Assembly: GCF_016862395.1 (NCBI RefSeq)
Contig: NZ_BOMW01000051.1
Span: forward strand, 1 to 64,000
Direction: 5' to 3'
Origin: Actinoplanes siamensis
Lineage (GTDB): Bacteria > Actinomycetota > Actinomycetes > Mycobacteriales > Micromonosporaceae
Length of the DNA stretch: 64,000 nucleotides
The notes under the pieces were generated by a model. The model saw nothing but the letters and a program-made list of their open reading frames with translations, was not told the DNA's origin and did not search any database. The translations under genes and the position numbers were made by a program. Within the stretch, counting starts at the first letter, position 1; each line of letters begins with the position of its first letter. Of this stretch, positions 33,264-41,078 are shown one piece after another.

Positions 33264-34193
33264 TCATTGCGCCGCTCCGACCGGATTCTGACTGGTCAGC
33301 GAGAGGTAGACGTCCTCCAGCGTGCGCCGGCGACTGCTGACCGCGGTGACGTGGGCGTCCGCCGCGGCGAACCAGGCCAGGACGTCCGCCAGCGCCCGGG
33401 TGTCCAGCGCGCCGGTGATCGCATACTCCCCCGGGGAGGTCTCGGCGACCTCGTGGCGGGTCTTCAGGGCGGCCAGGTCGAGGCCCGGGTTGGCGCGGAC
33501 CTCCAGCAGGTCGATACCGGCCGCCGCGGTCAGCTCGGCCGGCGTGCCGGTGGCCGCCACCTCACCGGAGCGCATGATCACCACGTCGTCGGCGAGCCGC
33601 TCGGCCTCGTCGAGCAGGTGGGTGGTGAGCAGGACGGAGACGCCGTCGGCGCGGAGCTCCTCGATCAACTGCCAGGTGGTGTGCCGCGCCTCGGTGTCCA
33701 TGCCGGCGGTCGGCTCGTCCAGGAACACCAGCTCGGGCCGCCCGACCAGGGCCACCGCGAGGCTCAGTCGCTGCTGCTCACCACCGGACAGCCGGCGGAA
33801 CCGGGTCTTCTCCACCTTGCGGAGCCCGAGGCGGTCGAGCAGCATGTCCGGATCGAGCGGAGTCGCCGCGAAGGAGGCGAACAGCCGCAGGATCTCGCCC
33901 GCGGCGGCCCACGGGTAGACACCACCGGACTGCAGCATGATGCCCAGGCGCGGCATCAGCGCGTCGTGCTCGGCGATCGGATCCATGCCGAGGATGCGGA
34001 CCGTGCCGGCGTCCGGCTCACGGAACCCCTCACAGACCTGGAGCAGGCTGGTCTTGCCGGCGCCGTTGTGCCCCAGCAGCGCCAGCACCCGCCCGCGCGG
34101 GGCGTGGAGCGAGACGCCCCTGACGGCCGTCGTGTCGCCGTAGCGCACCACGACGTCTCGTACCTCAACCGCGGCCACGTCGCCACCCACCAT
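33264..34193 (-). CDS. ABC transporter ATP-binding protein (ABC-2 exporter)
   Basis: A 309-residue DrrA-like ATPase. Walker A GHNGAGKTSLL, Q-loop LGIMLQSGGVYP, signature LSGGEQQRLSLAVAL, Walker B LVFLDEPTAGMD and H-loop LLTTHLLDEAE are all intact. A C-terminal ~80-residue extension (ALDTRALADVLAWFAAADAHVTAVSSRRRTLEDVYLSLT) is typical of DrrA-type subunits. The start is ambiguous by a codon: GGAG sits four bases before ATG 34193 and seven before GTG 34190. It pairs with the permease gene downstream. Confidence 0.88.
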   Translation of the reverse strand: MVGGDVAAVEVRDVVVRYGDTTAVRGVSLHAPRGRVLALLGHNGAGKTSLLQVCEGFREPDAGTVRILGMDPIAEHDALMPRLGIMLQSGGVYPWAAAGEILRLFASFAATPLDPDMLLDRLGLRKVEKTRFRRLSGGEQQRLSLAVALVGRPELVFLDEPTAGMDTEARHTTWQLIEELRADGVSVLLTTHLLDEAERLADDVVIMRSGEVAATGTPAELTAAAGIDLLEVRANPGLDLAALKTRHEVAETSPGEYAITGALDTRALADVLAWFAAADAHVTAVSSRRRTLEDVYLSLTSQNPVGAAQ

Positions 34194-34463
34194 GAGCTCC
34201 GCCCATCCGATCCGCCTCCGGCCACGATACGGCGGCCGGGCGGGCGCCCCGCCCGGGGCGGCCCGTGGATGGTCTCCCTCACTGCCGTGCGGCCCTCGCC
34301 AGCGCCCGTTCACTCCCGCCACCTCCTCGATGCCCGGCACCCGCGCTCCCCTCCCGGCGGCCCCGCCGCCCCCTGCCCACGACCCCCTCACCCGTACTTT
34401 GGGCCGGTTCCCCGGGTCGGGCACGGGCCGGACCGGAGGGCGGGTTTGGATAGGGTTCGCGGC

Positions 34464-34931
34464 ATGAGTGAGCGGAGCCGCGTCGTCGAGATCTACACCG
34501 ACGGGGCCTGCGTGCCGAATCCCGGTCCCGGCGGCTGGGGCGCGGTGCTGCGCTGGGGCACGGCGGAGAAGGACCTGTGCGGCGGCGAGGCCACCTCGAC
34601 CACCAACAACCGGATGGAGCTGATGGCCCCGATCCGCGCCCTGGAGACGCTCAACCGGGCCCCGCTGGTCGTCGACATCTACACCGACAGCGTCTACGTC
34701 CGCGACGGCATCACCAAGTGGCTGCCCCGCTGGCGCGCCAACGGCTGGCAGACCAGCTCCCGCCAGCCGGTCAAGAATGTCGATCTCTGGCAGCGCCTGG
34801 ACACCGCGGTCCGCCGGCACGAGGTCCGCTGGCACTGGGTGAAGGGCCACGCGGGCCACCCGGAGAACGAGCGCGCCGACCGCCTGGCCGCCCGCGGCCT
34901 GCAGGAGGCGGTGGCCGCCGCCCGCCTCTGA
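34464..34931 (+). CDS. rnhA: Ribonuclease HI
   Basis: A 155-residue RNase HI that degrades the RNA strand of RNA-DNA hybrids. The four catalytic carboxylates are in place: D in EIYTDGAC, E in NNRMELMAP, D in DIYTDSVYV and D in ENERADRLA, with the conserved His in WVKGHAGHPENE. There is no fused phosphatase domain, unlike some actinobacterial two-domain forms. No Shine-Dalgarno is visible; TAGGGT (34451-34456) lies seven bases before ATG 34464, consistent with leaderless transcription. Its end is two bases from the end of the convergent MarR gene. Confidence 0.95.
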   Translation: MSERSRVVEIYTDGACVPNPGPGGWGAVLRWGTAEKDLCGGEATSTTNNRMELMAPIRALETLNRAPLVVDIYTDSVYVRDGITKWLPRWRANGWQTSSRQPVKNVDLWQRLDTAVRRHEVRWHWVKGHAGHPENERADRLAARGLQEAVAAARL

Positions 34932-34933
34932 GC

Positions 34934-35338
34934 TCAGGAGAGCGTGACGAGCGCCCGCACGAAGGCCTCCCGGTCCGCCGGGGCCAGACCTTCCAGAAGG
35001 GCCTCCTCCGCGGTACGGATCTCGTCCCGCACCACCCGGTGCACCTCACGACCGGAATCGGTCAGCGCGAGCAGCCGCACCCGCCGGTCGGCGGGATCCG
35101 GTTCCCGCTCGATGAGCCCGCGTTCCTGCAGGTCGTCGAGGACCGGGATGAGCCGCGTCTTGTCCGCCCCGATGCGCGCGGCGAGCGCCGCCTGGGTTCG
35201 CACCGACCCGCCGGCCAGCCCGTTCAGCACCACATAGGCCCACATCGAGACCCCGTGCCGGGCCAGGATCGGCTGCTCCATCGCGAGCAGCCGCCGCCCG
35301 AGCCGGGCCACCATCGCGCCGAGATCGTCCCTCGCCAT
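34934..35338 (-). CDS. MarR-family transcriptional regulator
   Basis: A 134-residue winged-helix MarR protein. The recognition-helix region is RTQAALAARIGADKTRLIPVLDDL, followed by the wing RGLIEREPDPADRRVRLLALT, which contains the conserved D-x-R-x-x-R/x-L motif. No cysteine is present, so a thiol-redox sensing mechanism is unlikely. It is divergent from the TIGR03086-family gene, with only 56 bases between starts and a palindrome at the far end; it probably regulates that gene. Confidence 0.88.
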   Translation of the reverse strand: MARDDLGAMVARLGRRLLAMEQPILARHGVSMWAYVVLNGLAGGSVRTQAALAARIGADKTRLIPVLDDLQERGLIEREPDPADRRVRLLALTDSGREVHRVVRDEIRTAEEALLEGLAPADREAFVRALVTLS

Positions 35339-35392
35339 CCGCGCAGCTTTTCACGCCCCGCGGCCTTGACGAACCGTAAGCGGAGTTAGATC

Positions 35393-35408
35393 GTATGCAT
35401 ATGCTTAC
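35393..35408. promoter_or_regulatory. Candidate MarR operator
   Basis: GTATGCATATGCTTAC is a 16-bp palindrome with one mismatched pair around a perfect GCATATGC core. It overlaps the start codon of the TIGR03086-family gene and faces the divergent marR gene. A TTGACG (35366-35371) that could serve as a -35 lies between the two genes. Confidence 0.5.
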
Positions 35409-36030
35409 TATTACGGGAGACCTGCGACCTCTGCACGCCGCCGCCGTCCGCGACACCGTCGGCCTGGTCGTCCGGGCCACCCCGGCCGACCTGGCCCGCC
35501 CGACCCCCTGCGCCGAGTGGGATCTGTCCGCCCTGATCGCGCACATGACCGTCCAACATCGCGGCTTCGCGGCGGCCGCCCGCGGCCACGGCGCCGACCT
35601 CGGCGTCTGGACGCCCACCCGGCCCGGCGCCGACTTCGCCGACAGGTATGCCGAAGCCGCCGAGGACGTACTCCAGGCCTTCTCCGCCGTTGATCTTCTG
35701 GAGCGCCCGTTCCGGCTGCCCGAGCTGAGCCCGGACCACAGCTTCCCGGGCCGCCTGGCCGTCGCGTTCCACCTCGTCGACTACGTGGTCCACGGCTGGG
35801 ACGTGGCGACGAGCCTGGGCCTGCCGTTCAGCCCGCCCGCGGAGATCCTCGCCGCCACCCTGCCGATCGCCAGGTCCGTCCCCACCGGCCCGGACCGCCT
35901 GCGCCCCGGCGCCGCCTTCGGCCCGGCGATGCCGGTGCCGCCCGGCGCCGGCCCGCTCACCGAGATCCTGCTACTGCTGGGCCGCCGGGATGAGGGTTCC
36001 GGCGCTGAGCTTCTCTCCGAAGACGATTGA
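35395..36030 (+). CDS. TIGR03086-family metal-binding (mycothiol-dependent maleylpyruvate isomerase-like) protein
   Basis: A 211-residue DinB-superfamily protein of the TIGR03086 group. Characteristic text: RATPADLARPTPCAEWDLSALIAHM near the start, where His and Glu are metal ligands, and VAFHLVDYVVHGWDVA with the second histidine pair. The related maleylpyruvate isomerase uses mycothiol and zinc; the substrate here is unknown. ATG 35395 and ATG 35401 are both possible starts, and the operator palindrome covers the first. It ends 20 bases from the convergent membrane-protein gene, with a 12-bp palindrome (36034-36045) between them. Confidence 0.83.
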   Translation: MHMLTITGDLRPLHAAAVRDTVGLVVRATPADLARPTPCAEWDLSALIAHMTVQHRGFAAAARGHGADLGVWTPTRPGADFADRYAEAAEDVLQAFSAVDLLERPFRLPELSPDHSFPGRLAVAFHLVDYVVHGWDVATSLGLPFSPPAEILAATLPIARSVPTGPDRLRPGAAFGPAMPVPPGAGPLTEILLLLGRRDEGSGAELLSEDD

Positions 36031-36049
36031 GGGGTACGGCCGTACGCCG

Positions 36050-36733
36050 TCACCGCCCGCGCGGACGCGGCACCGGCGGGCGGCCCGGATCCGACGGCCG
36101 CTCCTGCTGGGACGGGATCCTGGCCCGCGCCGTCCGGTCCGCGGCCAGCTTGTAGGTGGCCGCCCGCACCAGCTCGTCCGGCAGCGTGTGCCGCCCCACG
36201 TTCTCCGGGTGCTCCGGTGGCGCCGCGGCGGCGTGCCGCGGCGCGGGCACCGGGGACCACGCGCTCCCCGGCGCCCCGCTCGGATCCGGCAGCGACGAGT
36301 AGCGCACCCCGCCCTCCGCCGCCGGCTCCGGCAGGCCCGGCACGACGTGCGGGGTCGGCGCCGGAAAGCCGAAGGAGGACGGCCCGGCGGCGCGTTCCGG
36401 CCCGCGGCGGCCGGACGTCGGGCCCGCCGCGACCGGACCTTCCGTTCGCGAGGACGTCCTCCCCGTCGGCGCGGGGGTCGCGGAGGCCACCGGCGCGGGG
36501 TCCCCCGCCACCGCGGCCGAAGCCCGGACCGCCCCGCGACGCCGCGGACCCGCCACCCGGGCCGCCAGACTGAACACACTGCGGGCGGCGTGATCGTATC
36601 CGTCCCGATACGCCTCTTCCCGTTCCTCCCCGCTCTGCCGCCGCTCGTGCAGCCGGCCCATCGCGTATCCGACGCAGCCCACGAACGCGCTGAGCAGGAG
36701 AAGCAGGATGACGGAGTTCCCCGGTACGCTCAT
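36050..36733 (-). CDS. Hypothetical membrane-anchored Pro/Ala-rich protein
   Basis: A 227-residue protein of unknown function. Residues 7-27 (SVILLLLLSAFVGCVGYAMG) are a single N-terminal membrane anchor, followed by a charged stretch (RLHERRQSGEEREEAYRDGYD) and then ~180 residues of low-complexity Pro/Ala/Arg sequence. The orientation suggests a cytoplasmic tail after the positively charged flank. CACAAT lies seven bases before ATG 36733 and no Shine-Dalgarno is seen, so the start may be leaderless. No family is recognised. Confidence 0.65.
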   Translation of the reverse strand: MSVPGNSVILLLLLSAFVGCVGYAMGRLHERRQSGEEREEAYRDGYDHAARSVFSLAARVAGPRRRGAVRASAAVAGDPAPVASATPAPTGRTSSRTEGPVAAGPTSGRRGPERAAGPSSFGFPAPTPHVVPGLPEPAAEGGVRYSSLPDPSGAPGSAWSPVPAPRHAAAAPPEHPENVGRHTLPDELVRAATYKLAADRTARARIPSQQERPSDPGRPPVPRPRGR

Positions 36734-37102
36734 GCCGGAGATTGTGCCGAGCGTGATTGACAGCGAGCTATTCTCCTTTTGACGGACCACGATGGAATTA
36801 GCTCGAAGGCTCGACCACGGCCGGCCACTCGGCGGCCCGAGCGCACCGCGTCGCACGAGTTCGTCCGGGAGCACTCGGGACAAACGCCGCGCCCGCCCGG
36901 TGGAATCAGCAGATCTTCCGCGATTTCCCGGTCCTCCGCGTGGCCGCGCCACTCCCGGTTTCCGCTTGGTCAGCACCGAAGTCGCGGTGGCCCGCCGGCG
37001 AACCGGCCCCGGCCCCGGCCCTGCCGGAGCAGGCTGTAGGTGTCAGATTCTCGCCGCACTTCCGGCATTGCGGAAAGCGGCATTGCGGAAAGGAACATTC
37101 CG
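36734..37102. other. Intergenic region with a tandem 15-bp repeat
   Basis: No gene is supported in these 369 bases between the divergent membrane-anchored and DUF4242 genes. At its right end the 15-bp unit CGGCATTGCGGAAAG occurs twice in tandem (37063-37077, 37078-37092); the second copy carries the GGAAAGG ribosome binding site of the DUF4242 gene. Nothing else distinct is seen. Confidence 0.55.
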
Positions 37103-37351
37103 ATGGCGAAGTTCATGGACGTCCACGACGGATTCTTCGACGTCACCGCGGAACAACTGAACGCGGAACACGACGCCGATCTGAAGATCGAGGGCGAGGA
37201 GGGCGTGCACTTCGAGCGCGCCTGGCTGGCCCCGGAGGCCGGGAAGGTGTTCTGCCTCAGCACCGGGCCCAGCAAGGAGGCCGTGATGCGCGTGCACGAG
37301 CGCGCCGGCCATCCGGCCAGCCAGGTCTTCGAGCTGACCGCCGAGGTGTGA
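37103..37351 (+). CDS. SCO4226-like nickel-binding family protein (DUF4242)
   Basis: An 82-residue protein of the DUF4242/SCO4226 family. The conserved start MAKFMDVHDGF is followed by VHFERAWLAPEAGKVFCLSTGPSKEAVMRVHERAGHPA, which contains the His and Cys residues expected of metal ligands. The Streptomyces homologue was described as nickel-binding. ATG 37103 follows AAAGGAA. An upstream in-frame extension would encode the tandem repeat and is unlikely to be translated. The gene is followed by an ArsR regulator and MFS exporter after a palindrome, but co-transcription is not certain. Confidence 0.8.
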   Translation: MAKFMDVHDGFFDVTAEQLNAEHDADLKIEGEEGVHFERAWLAPEAGKVFCLSTGPSKEAVMRVHERAGHPASQVFELTAEV

Positions 37352-37371
37352 GGCCGCCCGCCCGAGGTTGG

Positions 37372-37399
37372 TAAATAGCTGTTGCGCAACAGCTCTTTA
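37372..37399. promoter_or_regulatory. Operator palindrome upstream of the ArsR-MFS operon
   Basis: AGCTGTTGCGCAACAGCT (37377-37394) is a perfect 18-bp palindrome. It extends to 28 bp (37372-37399) because TAAA and TTTA flank it, with one mismatched pair between. TACTTT (37398-37403) overlaps its right edge as a likely -10, so a bound repressor would block the promoter. Confidence 0.7.
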
Positions 37400-37416
37400 C
37401 TTTGCATGCTGAGGGC

Positions 37417-37953
37417 ATGGCTGAGATTCGAGACGAGGCCACGCTCAAGGCCATCGCCCACCCGCTGCGCCGCCGCCTGCTCGACGCGCTGCGGGTGGAC
37501 GGCCCCTCGATGCCGAGCGCCCTGGCCAGAGCCACCGGCCAGGCGGTCGCCAACGTCAGCCACCACCTGCGGGTGCTGGCCGACGCGGGGCTGATCGAGG
37601 AAGCGCCCGAGCTGGCCCGCAACCGCAAGGAACACTGGTGGCGGATGATCGACCAGCGGCTCAGCTGGAACCCGGCGGACTTCCCGCCGGAGGCCGCCGA
37701 CGCCGCCGACGCGATCGGCCTGCAGCGGCAGATCGACCTGGTGCGCACCTGGCTGGGCAGCCCCGCCTCGCGCACCGAGCCGTGGGGCGACAGCGCGTTC
37801 TCCACCGACGGCTGGCTCCGGCTCTCCCCCGAGGAACTCGCCGAACTCGGTGCGGAGATCAACGCCCTGATCGCCCGTTTCCGCGACCGGCCGGAGCGCG
37901 CCGACCGGGAGCCGGTGTTCGTGCTGGGCCGCGGCTTCCCGGCGAGGCCGTGA
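37417..37953 (+). CDS. ArsR-type helix-turn-helix regulator
   Basis: A 178-residue regulator. Its N-terminal winged helix (ATLKAIAHPLRRRLLDALR ... VANVSHHLRVLADAGLIEEAP) matches ArsR/HTH_20 proteins. The C-terminal ~80 residues are helical and charged. There is no cysteine at all, so the classical metal-thiolate sensing of ArsR/SmtB is excluded, although His/Asp/Glu sites are possible. ATG 37417 lies 13 bases after the TACTTT hexamer. The stop overlaps the MFS start as TGATG, so it is translationally coupled to the transporter it presumably controls. Confidence 0.85.
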   Translation: MAEIRDEATLKAIAHPLRRRLLDALRVDGPSMPSALARATGQAVANVSHHLRVLADAGLIEEAPELARNRKEHWWRMIDQRLSWNPADFPPEAADAADAIGLQRQIDLVRTWLGSPASRTEPWGDSAFSTDGWLRLSPEELAELGAEINALIARFRDRPERADREPVFVLGRGFPARP

Positions 37954-39245
37954 TGTCGCTCTTCCGGGACGGCGACTTCCGCAGGCTCTGGGGCGGTCTG
38001 ACCGTCAGCAAGCTGGGCACCTCCGTCGCGAGCGTGGTGACCCCGCTGATCGCCGTCCAGGTGCTGGACGCCGGCGCGTTCACGGTCAGCCTGCTCACCG
38101 CCGCGGCCTGGCTGCCGTGGCTGCTGATCGGCCTGCCGGCCGGCGCGTGGGTCGACCGGATGGCCAAGCGCCCGGTGCTGCTGACCGCCGACGCGGCCAG
38201 TGCGCTGCTGGTCGCCAGCGTTCCGGTGACCGCCTGGCTGGGCCGTCTGACCGTCGCCCACCTACTCGCGGTCGCCCTGCTCACCGGGGTGGCCTCGGTG
38301 TTCTTCGAGATCGCGTACACCGGCTACCTGCCGGCCATGTTCCAGGCCGGCGACCTGGTGCAGGCCAACTCCCTGGCCCACGGCAGCGAGTCGGCGACAC
38401 AGATCGCCGGCCCGGCCCTGGGCGGCGCGCTGGCCGCGGTGGCCGGCGCGGTCACCGGCCTGGTGATCGACGCCGCCAGCTTCGCCGCGTCGTTCCTCGG
38501 CCTGCTGCTCATCCGCCGCTCCGAGCGCCCCGTCGCCCATGTGCCACGGCAGGACATCACGCGCGAGATCCTCGCCGGGGTGCACTGGTTGGTCCACGAT
38601 CCGTACCTGCGCAATCTGATGTCGCACGGCGCCGCGGCCAACCTGGCGCTGACCGGATACACCGCGCTGAACGTGGTCTTCCTGGTCCGCGACGTGGGCG
38701 TCGGCACCGGCACGGTGGGGCTGTTGCTGTCCGCCTCGGGACTGGGCGGCGTCGCCGCCGCTTTCGCGGTGCCCCTCCTGGTACGCCGGCACGGCGCGGC
38801 CCGCACCATGCGCTGGTGCAAAGCCGGTGCCGGGTTCTCCGCGCTGCTGATCCCGTGCACGACGGCCGGCTGGGGCCTGGCCCTGTTCGCGGCCGGGACA
38901 GCCCTGGTCGCCGCCCTGGTGGTGGTCGCCAACGTGATCACCGGCAGCTTCCGCCAGACCTATGTGCCCCCAGAGTTCCTGGGCCGCGTCCTCACCGGGA
39001 TGCAGTTCGTCAACTACGGCACGATCCCGCTCGGCGCGGTCCTCGGCGGCATGCTGGCCACGGCGTACGGCAACCGCCTCACCGTCGCGGTGATGGCCGG
39101 AACCTATGCCCTCTCCGGACTGATCATCCTGCTCGGCCCGTTCCGGGGGCGCCGCGACCTTCCGGCGTCACCCACCTCTGAGGAGCGGGTACCGCCTCCT
39201 TCCACAGTTCACGGTCCCCGGCCCACCACCGAAGCCCGTTCGTAG
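37953..39245 (+). CDS. MFS exporter (multidrug/macrolide-type)
   Basis: A 430-residue MFS protein of the MFS_3 (enterobactin/macrolide exporter-like) group. It starts MSLFRDGDFRRLWGGLTVSKLG, typical of this group, and has ~12 spans with GAWVDRMAKRPVLLTADAA as the motif-A loop. The C-terminal ~30 residues are Pro/Ser/Thr-rich and probably disordered. ATG 37953 overlaps the regulator's TGA. The ArsR-MFS pairing suggests an inducible efflux pump; the inducer is unknown. Confidence 0.87.
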   Translation: MSLFRDGDFRRLWGGLTVSKLGTSVASVVTPLIAVQVLDAGAFTVSLLTAAAWLPWLLIGLPAGAWVDRMAKRPVLLTADAASALLVASVPVTAWLGRLTVAHLLAVALLTGVASVFFEIAYTGYLPAMFQAGDLVQANSLAHGSESATQIAGPALGGALAAVAGAVTGLVIDAASFAASFLGLLLIRRSERPVAHVPRQDITREILAGVHWLVHDPYLRNLMSHGAAANLALTGYTALNVVFLVRDVGVGTGTVGLLLSASGLGGVAAAFAVPLLVRRHGAARTMRWCKAGAGFSALLIPCTTAGWGLALFAAGTALVAALVVVANVITGSFRQTYVPPEFLGRVLTGMQFVNYGTIPLGAVLGGMLATAYGNRLTVAVMAGTYALSGLIILLGPFRGRRDLPASPTSEERVPPPSTVHGPRPTTEARS

Positions 39246-39477
39246 CCGCCACACCTCCGCACCGTCTCCCCGGTTTTCTCATCCACCTTCGACGTCACAG
39301 CCGTGGCCACCACACCTGCGCACCGTCTCCCCGGTTCCCTCACCCACCTCCGACATCACGGCCGTAGCCATGGGCCAGGCAGCTTCCGATCGCCTCGTTT
39401 CCCGGACGCCACCCGGCAACAGCCCATGGCCACCTCCGGAGCGGCGCTTTCCACCGTTCGGTAATAGTCTGGGCGTC

Positions 39478-40725
39478 ATGCGCATGGTGGCCCTTCTCGC
39501 AGTGGCCGCGCTGCTCGGCGCCTCCGCCTGCGGCTCGATCGACGACGATGCTCTCGCACCCGACACCGTCGAGGTGTTCACCTGGTGGGCCGAGGGCGGG
39601 GAGAAGGCCGGCCTCGACGCGCTGGTCAGCCGGTTCGGCACGGACTGCCCCGGCCAGCGCTTCGAGAACGGAGCGGTGGCCGGTGGCGCCGGTGTGAACG
39701 CCAAGCAGGAGCTCACCCAGCGCATGGCCCGCCACGACCCGCCGGACACCTTCCAGGCCCACGCCGGGGCGGAGATGACCGACTACATCGACGCGGGACA
39801 GGTCGAGGACCTGACCGCGTACTACGACAGTTGGGGCCTCCGTGACGTCCTCCCTTCGGGCCTGGTCGAGGATCTGACCGTCAACGGCAAGATCTTTTCG
39901 ATCCCGGCCAACATCCACCGCGCCAACGTCGTCTGGACCAACCCGGCCGTGCTGGCCGACGCCGGAATCACCGCCCCGCCGAAGGACCTCGCCACCTTCG
40001 TCGCCGACCTGGCGAAACTGAAATTCGCAGGCGTCGAGGCCCCGCTCGCTCTGGGCCGCGACTGGACCCAGCTGATGCTTCTCGAAGCGGTCCTGATCAG
40101 CGACCTGGGCCCGGCCCGTTTCTCCGGTCTGTTCACCGGTGACACGGACTGGCGCGGCACCCCGGTGACCAAGGCGATCAACGACTTCACCGTCCTTCTC
40201 AACTACGGCAACCTGGATCGGGACACGCTCGACTGGCCCCAGGCCGAACGTCTGCTCATCGACGGCAAGGCCGGTTATCAGCTGATGGGCGACTGGGAAG
40301 CCGCCGACCTCACCGCCAAGGGCTTCCCGGGGTACGGCTGGTTCGCCTTCCCCGGCAACGGCAAGGCCTTCCAGTGGCTGGCCGACTCGTTCACCCTCTC
40401 CACCGGCGCCTCCAACCGCACCGGCACCGAGTGCTGGCTGAAGACCGTCGGCTCAGCAGCCGGCCAGCAGGCCTTCAACGCCGCCAAGGGCTCGATCCCG
40501 GCCCGCACCGACATCGTGTCCACTGGCTACTCCCCGTACCAGCAGTCCGCCATGGCCGATTGGAAGTCGGCCACCCCGGTACCGTCCTGTGCCCACGGCT
40601 CGGCTTGCTCCCAGCCCTGGCAGAGCGCGGTGAACGCGGCGCTGCGTGCCTACTCCACCAGCCGTGACCCCAAAACCCTCCAATCCGCCCTGGCCGAAGC
40701 CGCCAACCAGTTCATCCGCCGATAA
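39478..40725 (+). CDS. Solitary ABC sugar-binding lipoprotein
   Basis: A 415-residue extracellular solute-binding protein (family 1, carbohydrate type). The N-terminus MRMVALLAVAALLGASAC gives a lipoprotein-type signal with Cys18; the lipobox ASAC is slightly off-consensus. The body has VEVFTWWAEGGEKAGLDALV, FQAHAGAEMTDYIDAGQVEDL and YQLMGDWEAADL, as in CUT1 sugar-binding proteins. No permease or ATPase genes flank it, so it must share a transporter encoded elsewhere or act as a sensor. TAGTCT (39465-39470) is seven bases before ATG 39478 and no Shine-Dalgarno is present. Confidence 0.88.
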   Translation: MRMVALLAVAALLGASACGSIDDDALAPDTVEVFTWWAEGGEKAGLDALVSRFGTDCPGQRFENGAVAGGAGVNAKQELTQRMARHDPPDTFQAHAGAEMTDYIDAGQVEDLTAYYDSWGLRDVLPSGLVEDLTVNGKIFSIPANIHRANVVWTNPAVLADAGITAPPKDLATFVADLAKLKFAGVEAPLALGRDWTQLMLLEAVLISDLGPARFSGLFTGDTDWRGTPVTKAINDFTVLLNYGNLDRDTLDWPQAERLLIDGKAGYQLMGDWEAADLTAKGFPGYGWFAFPGNGKAFQWLADSFTLSTGASNRTGTECWLKTVGSAAGQQAFNAAKGSIPARTDIVSTGYSPYQQSAMADWKSATPVPSCAHGSACSQPWQSAVNAALRAYSTSRDPKTLQSALAEAANQFIRR

Positions 40726-41078
40726 GCCGCACCGACGCCACACGCCGGCCCGACAGTCTCCGGGCCGGCAAGCCTCAAGCGGCCAGGCTGCCCGCAGGCC
40801 TCAAGCCGTCAGACTCCAGGCCAGCGGGTCTCAGGCCGGCGGGCTGTCAGCAGGCTTCAAGCCGTCAGGTCACCAGCCTCAGCCGCCCTCGACCCCGCAC
40901 CACGCGGGACAGCGATTCGGCCCGGCACGCCGATCAACGGCAGTCAGCTCCCCTCCTTTCGGGCCGAGAGCCCGCAGCGCGACGGCAGCGTCGTGCCGCA
41001 CTTCGGCAGGGCTGCGGCCGGCGCGGCGAACCACAACCGGCGGCACTGTCCTGACGACCGCGGCGGTCCGGCGAGACA
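40726..41078. repeat. Intergenic region with near-identical 18-bp direct repeats
   Basis: No gene is supported in this 353-base convergent gap. CAGGCCTCAAGCCGTCAG (40795-40812) recurs with one change at 40851-40868, 56 bases apart. The stretch 40755-40880 is built from shorter variants of the same words (AGGCCGGCGGG, CAGGCTGCC), which looks like a slipped or decayed repeat. Its role is unknown; termination between the convergent genes is possible. Confidence 0.5.

Noticed and set aside
36034..36045. GTACGGCCGTAC palindrome between convergent genes
   Set aside because: Perfect but short, with too little stem once a loop is formed to call a terminator; no regulator is paired with it.
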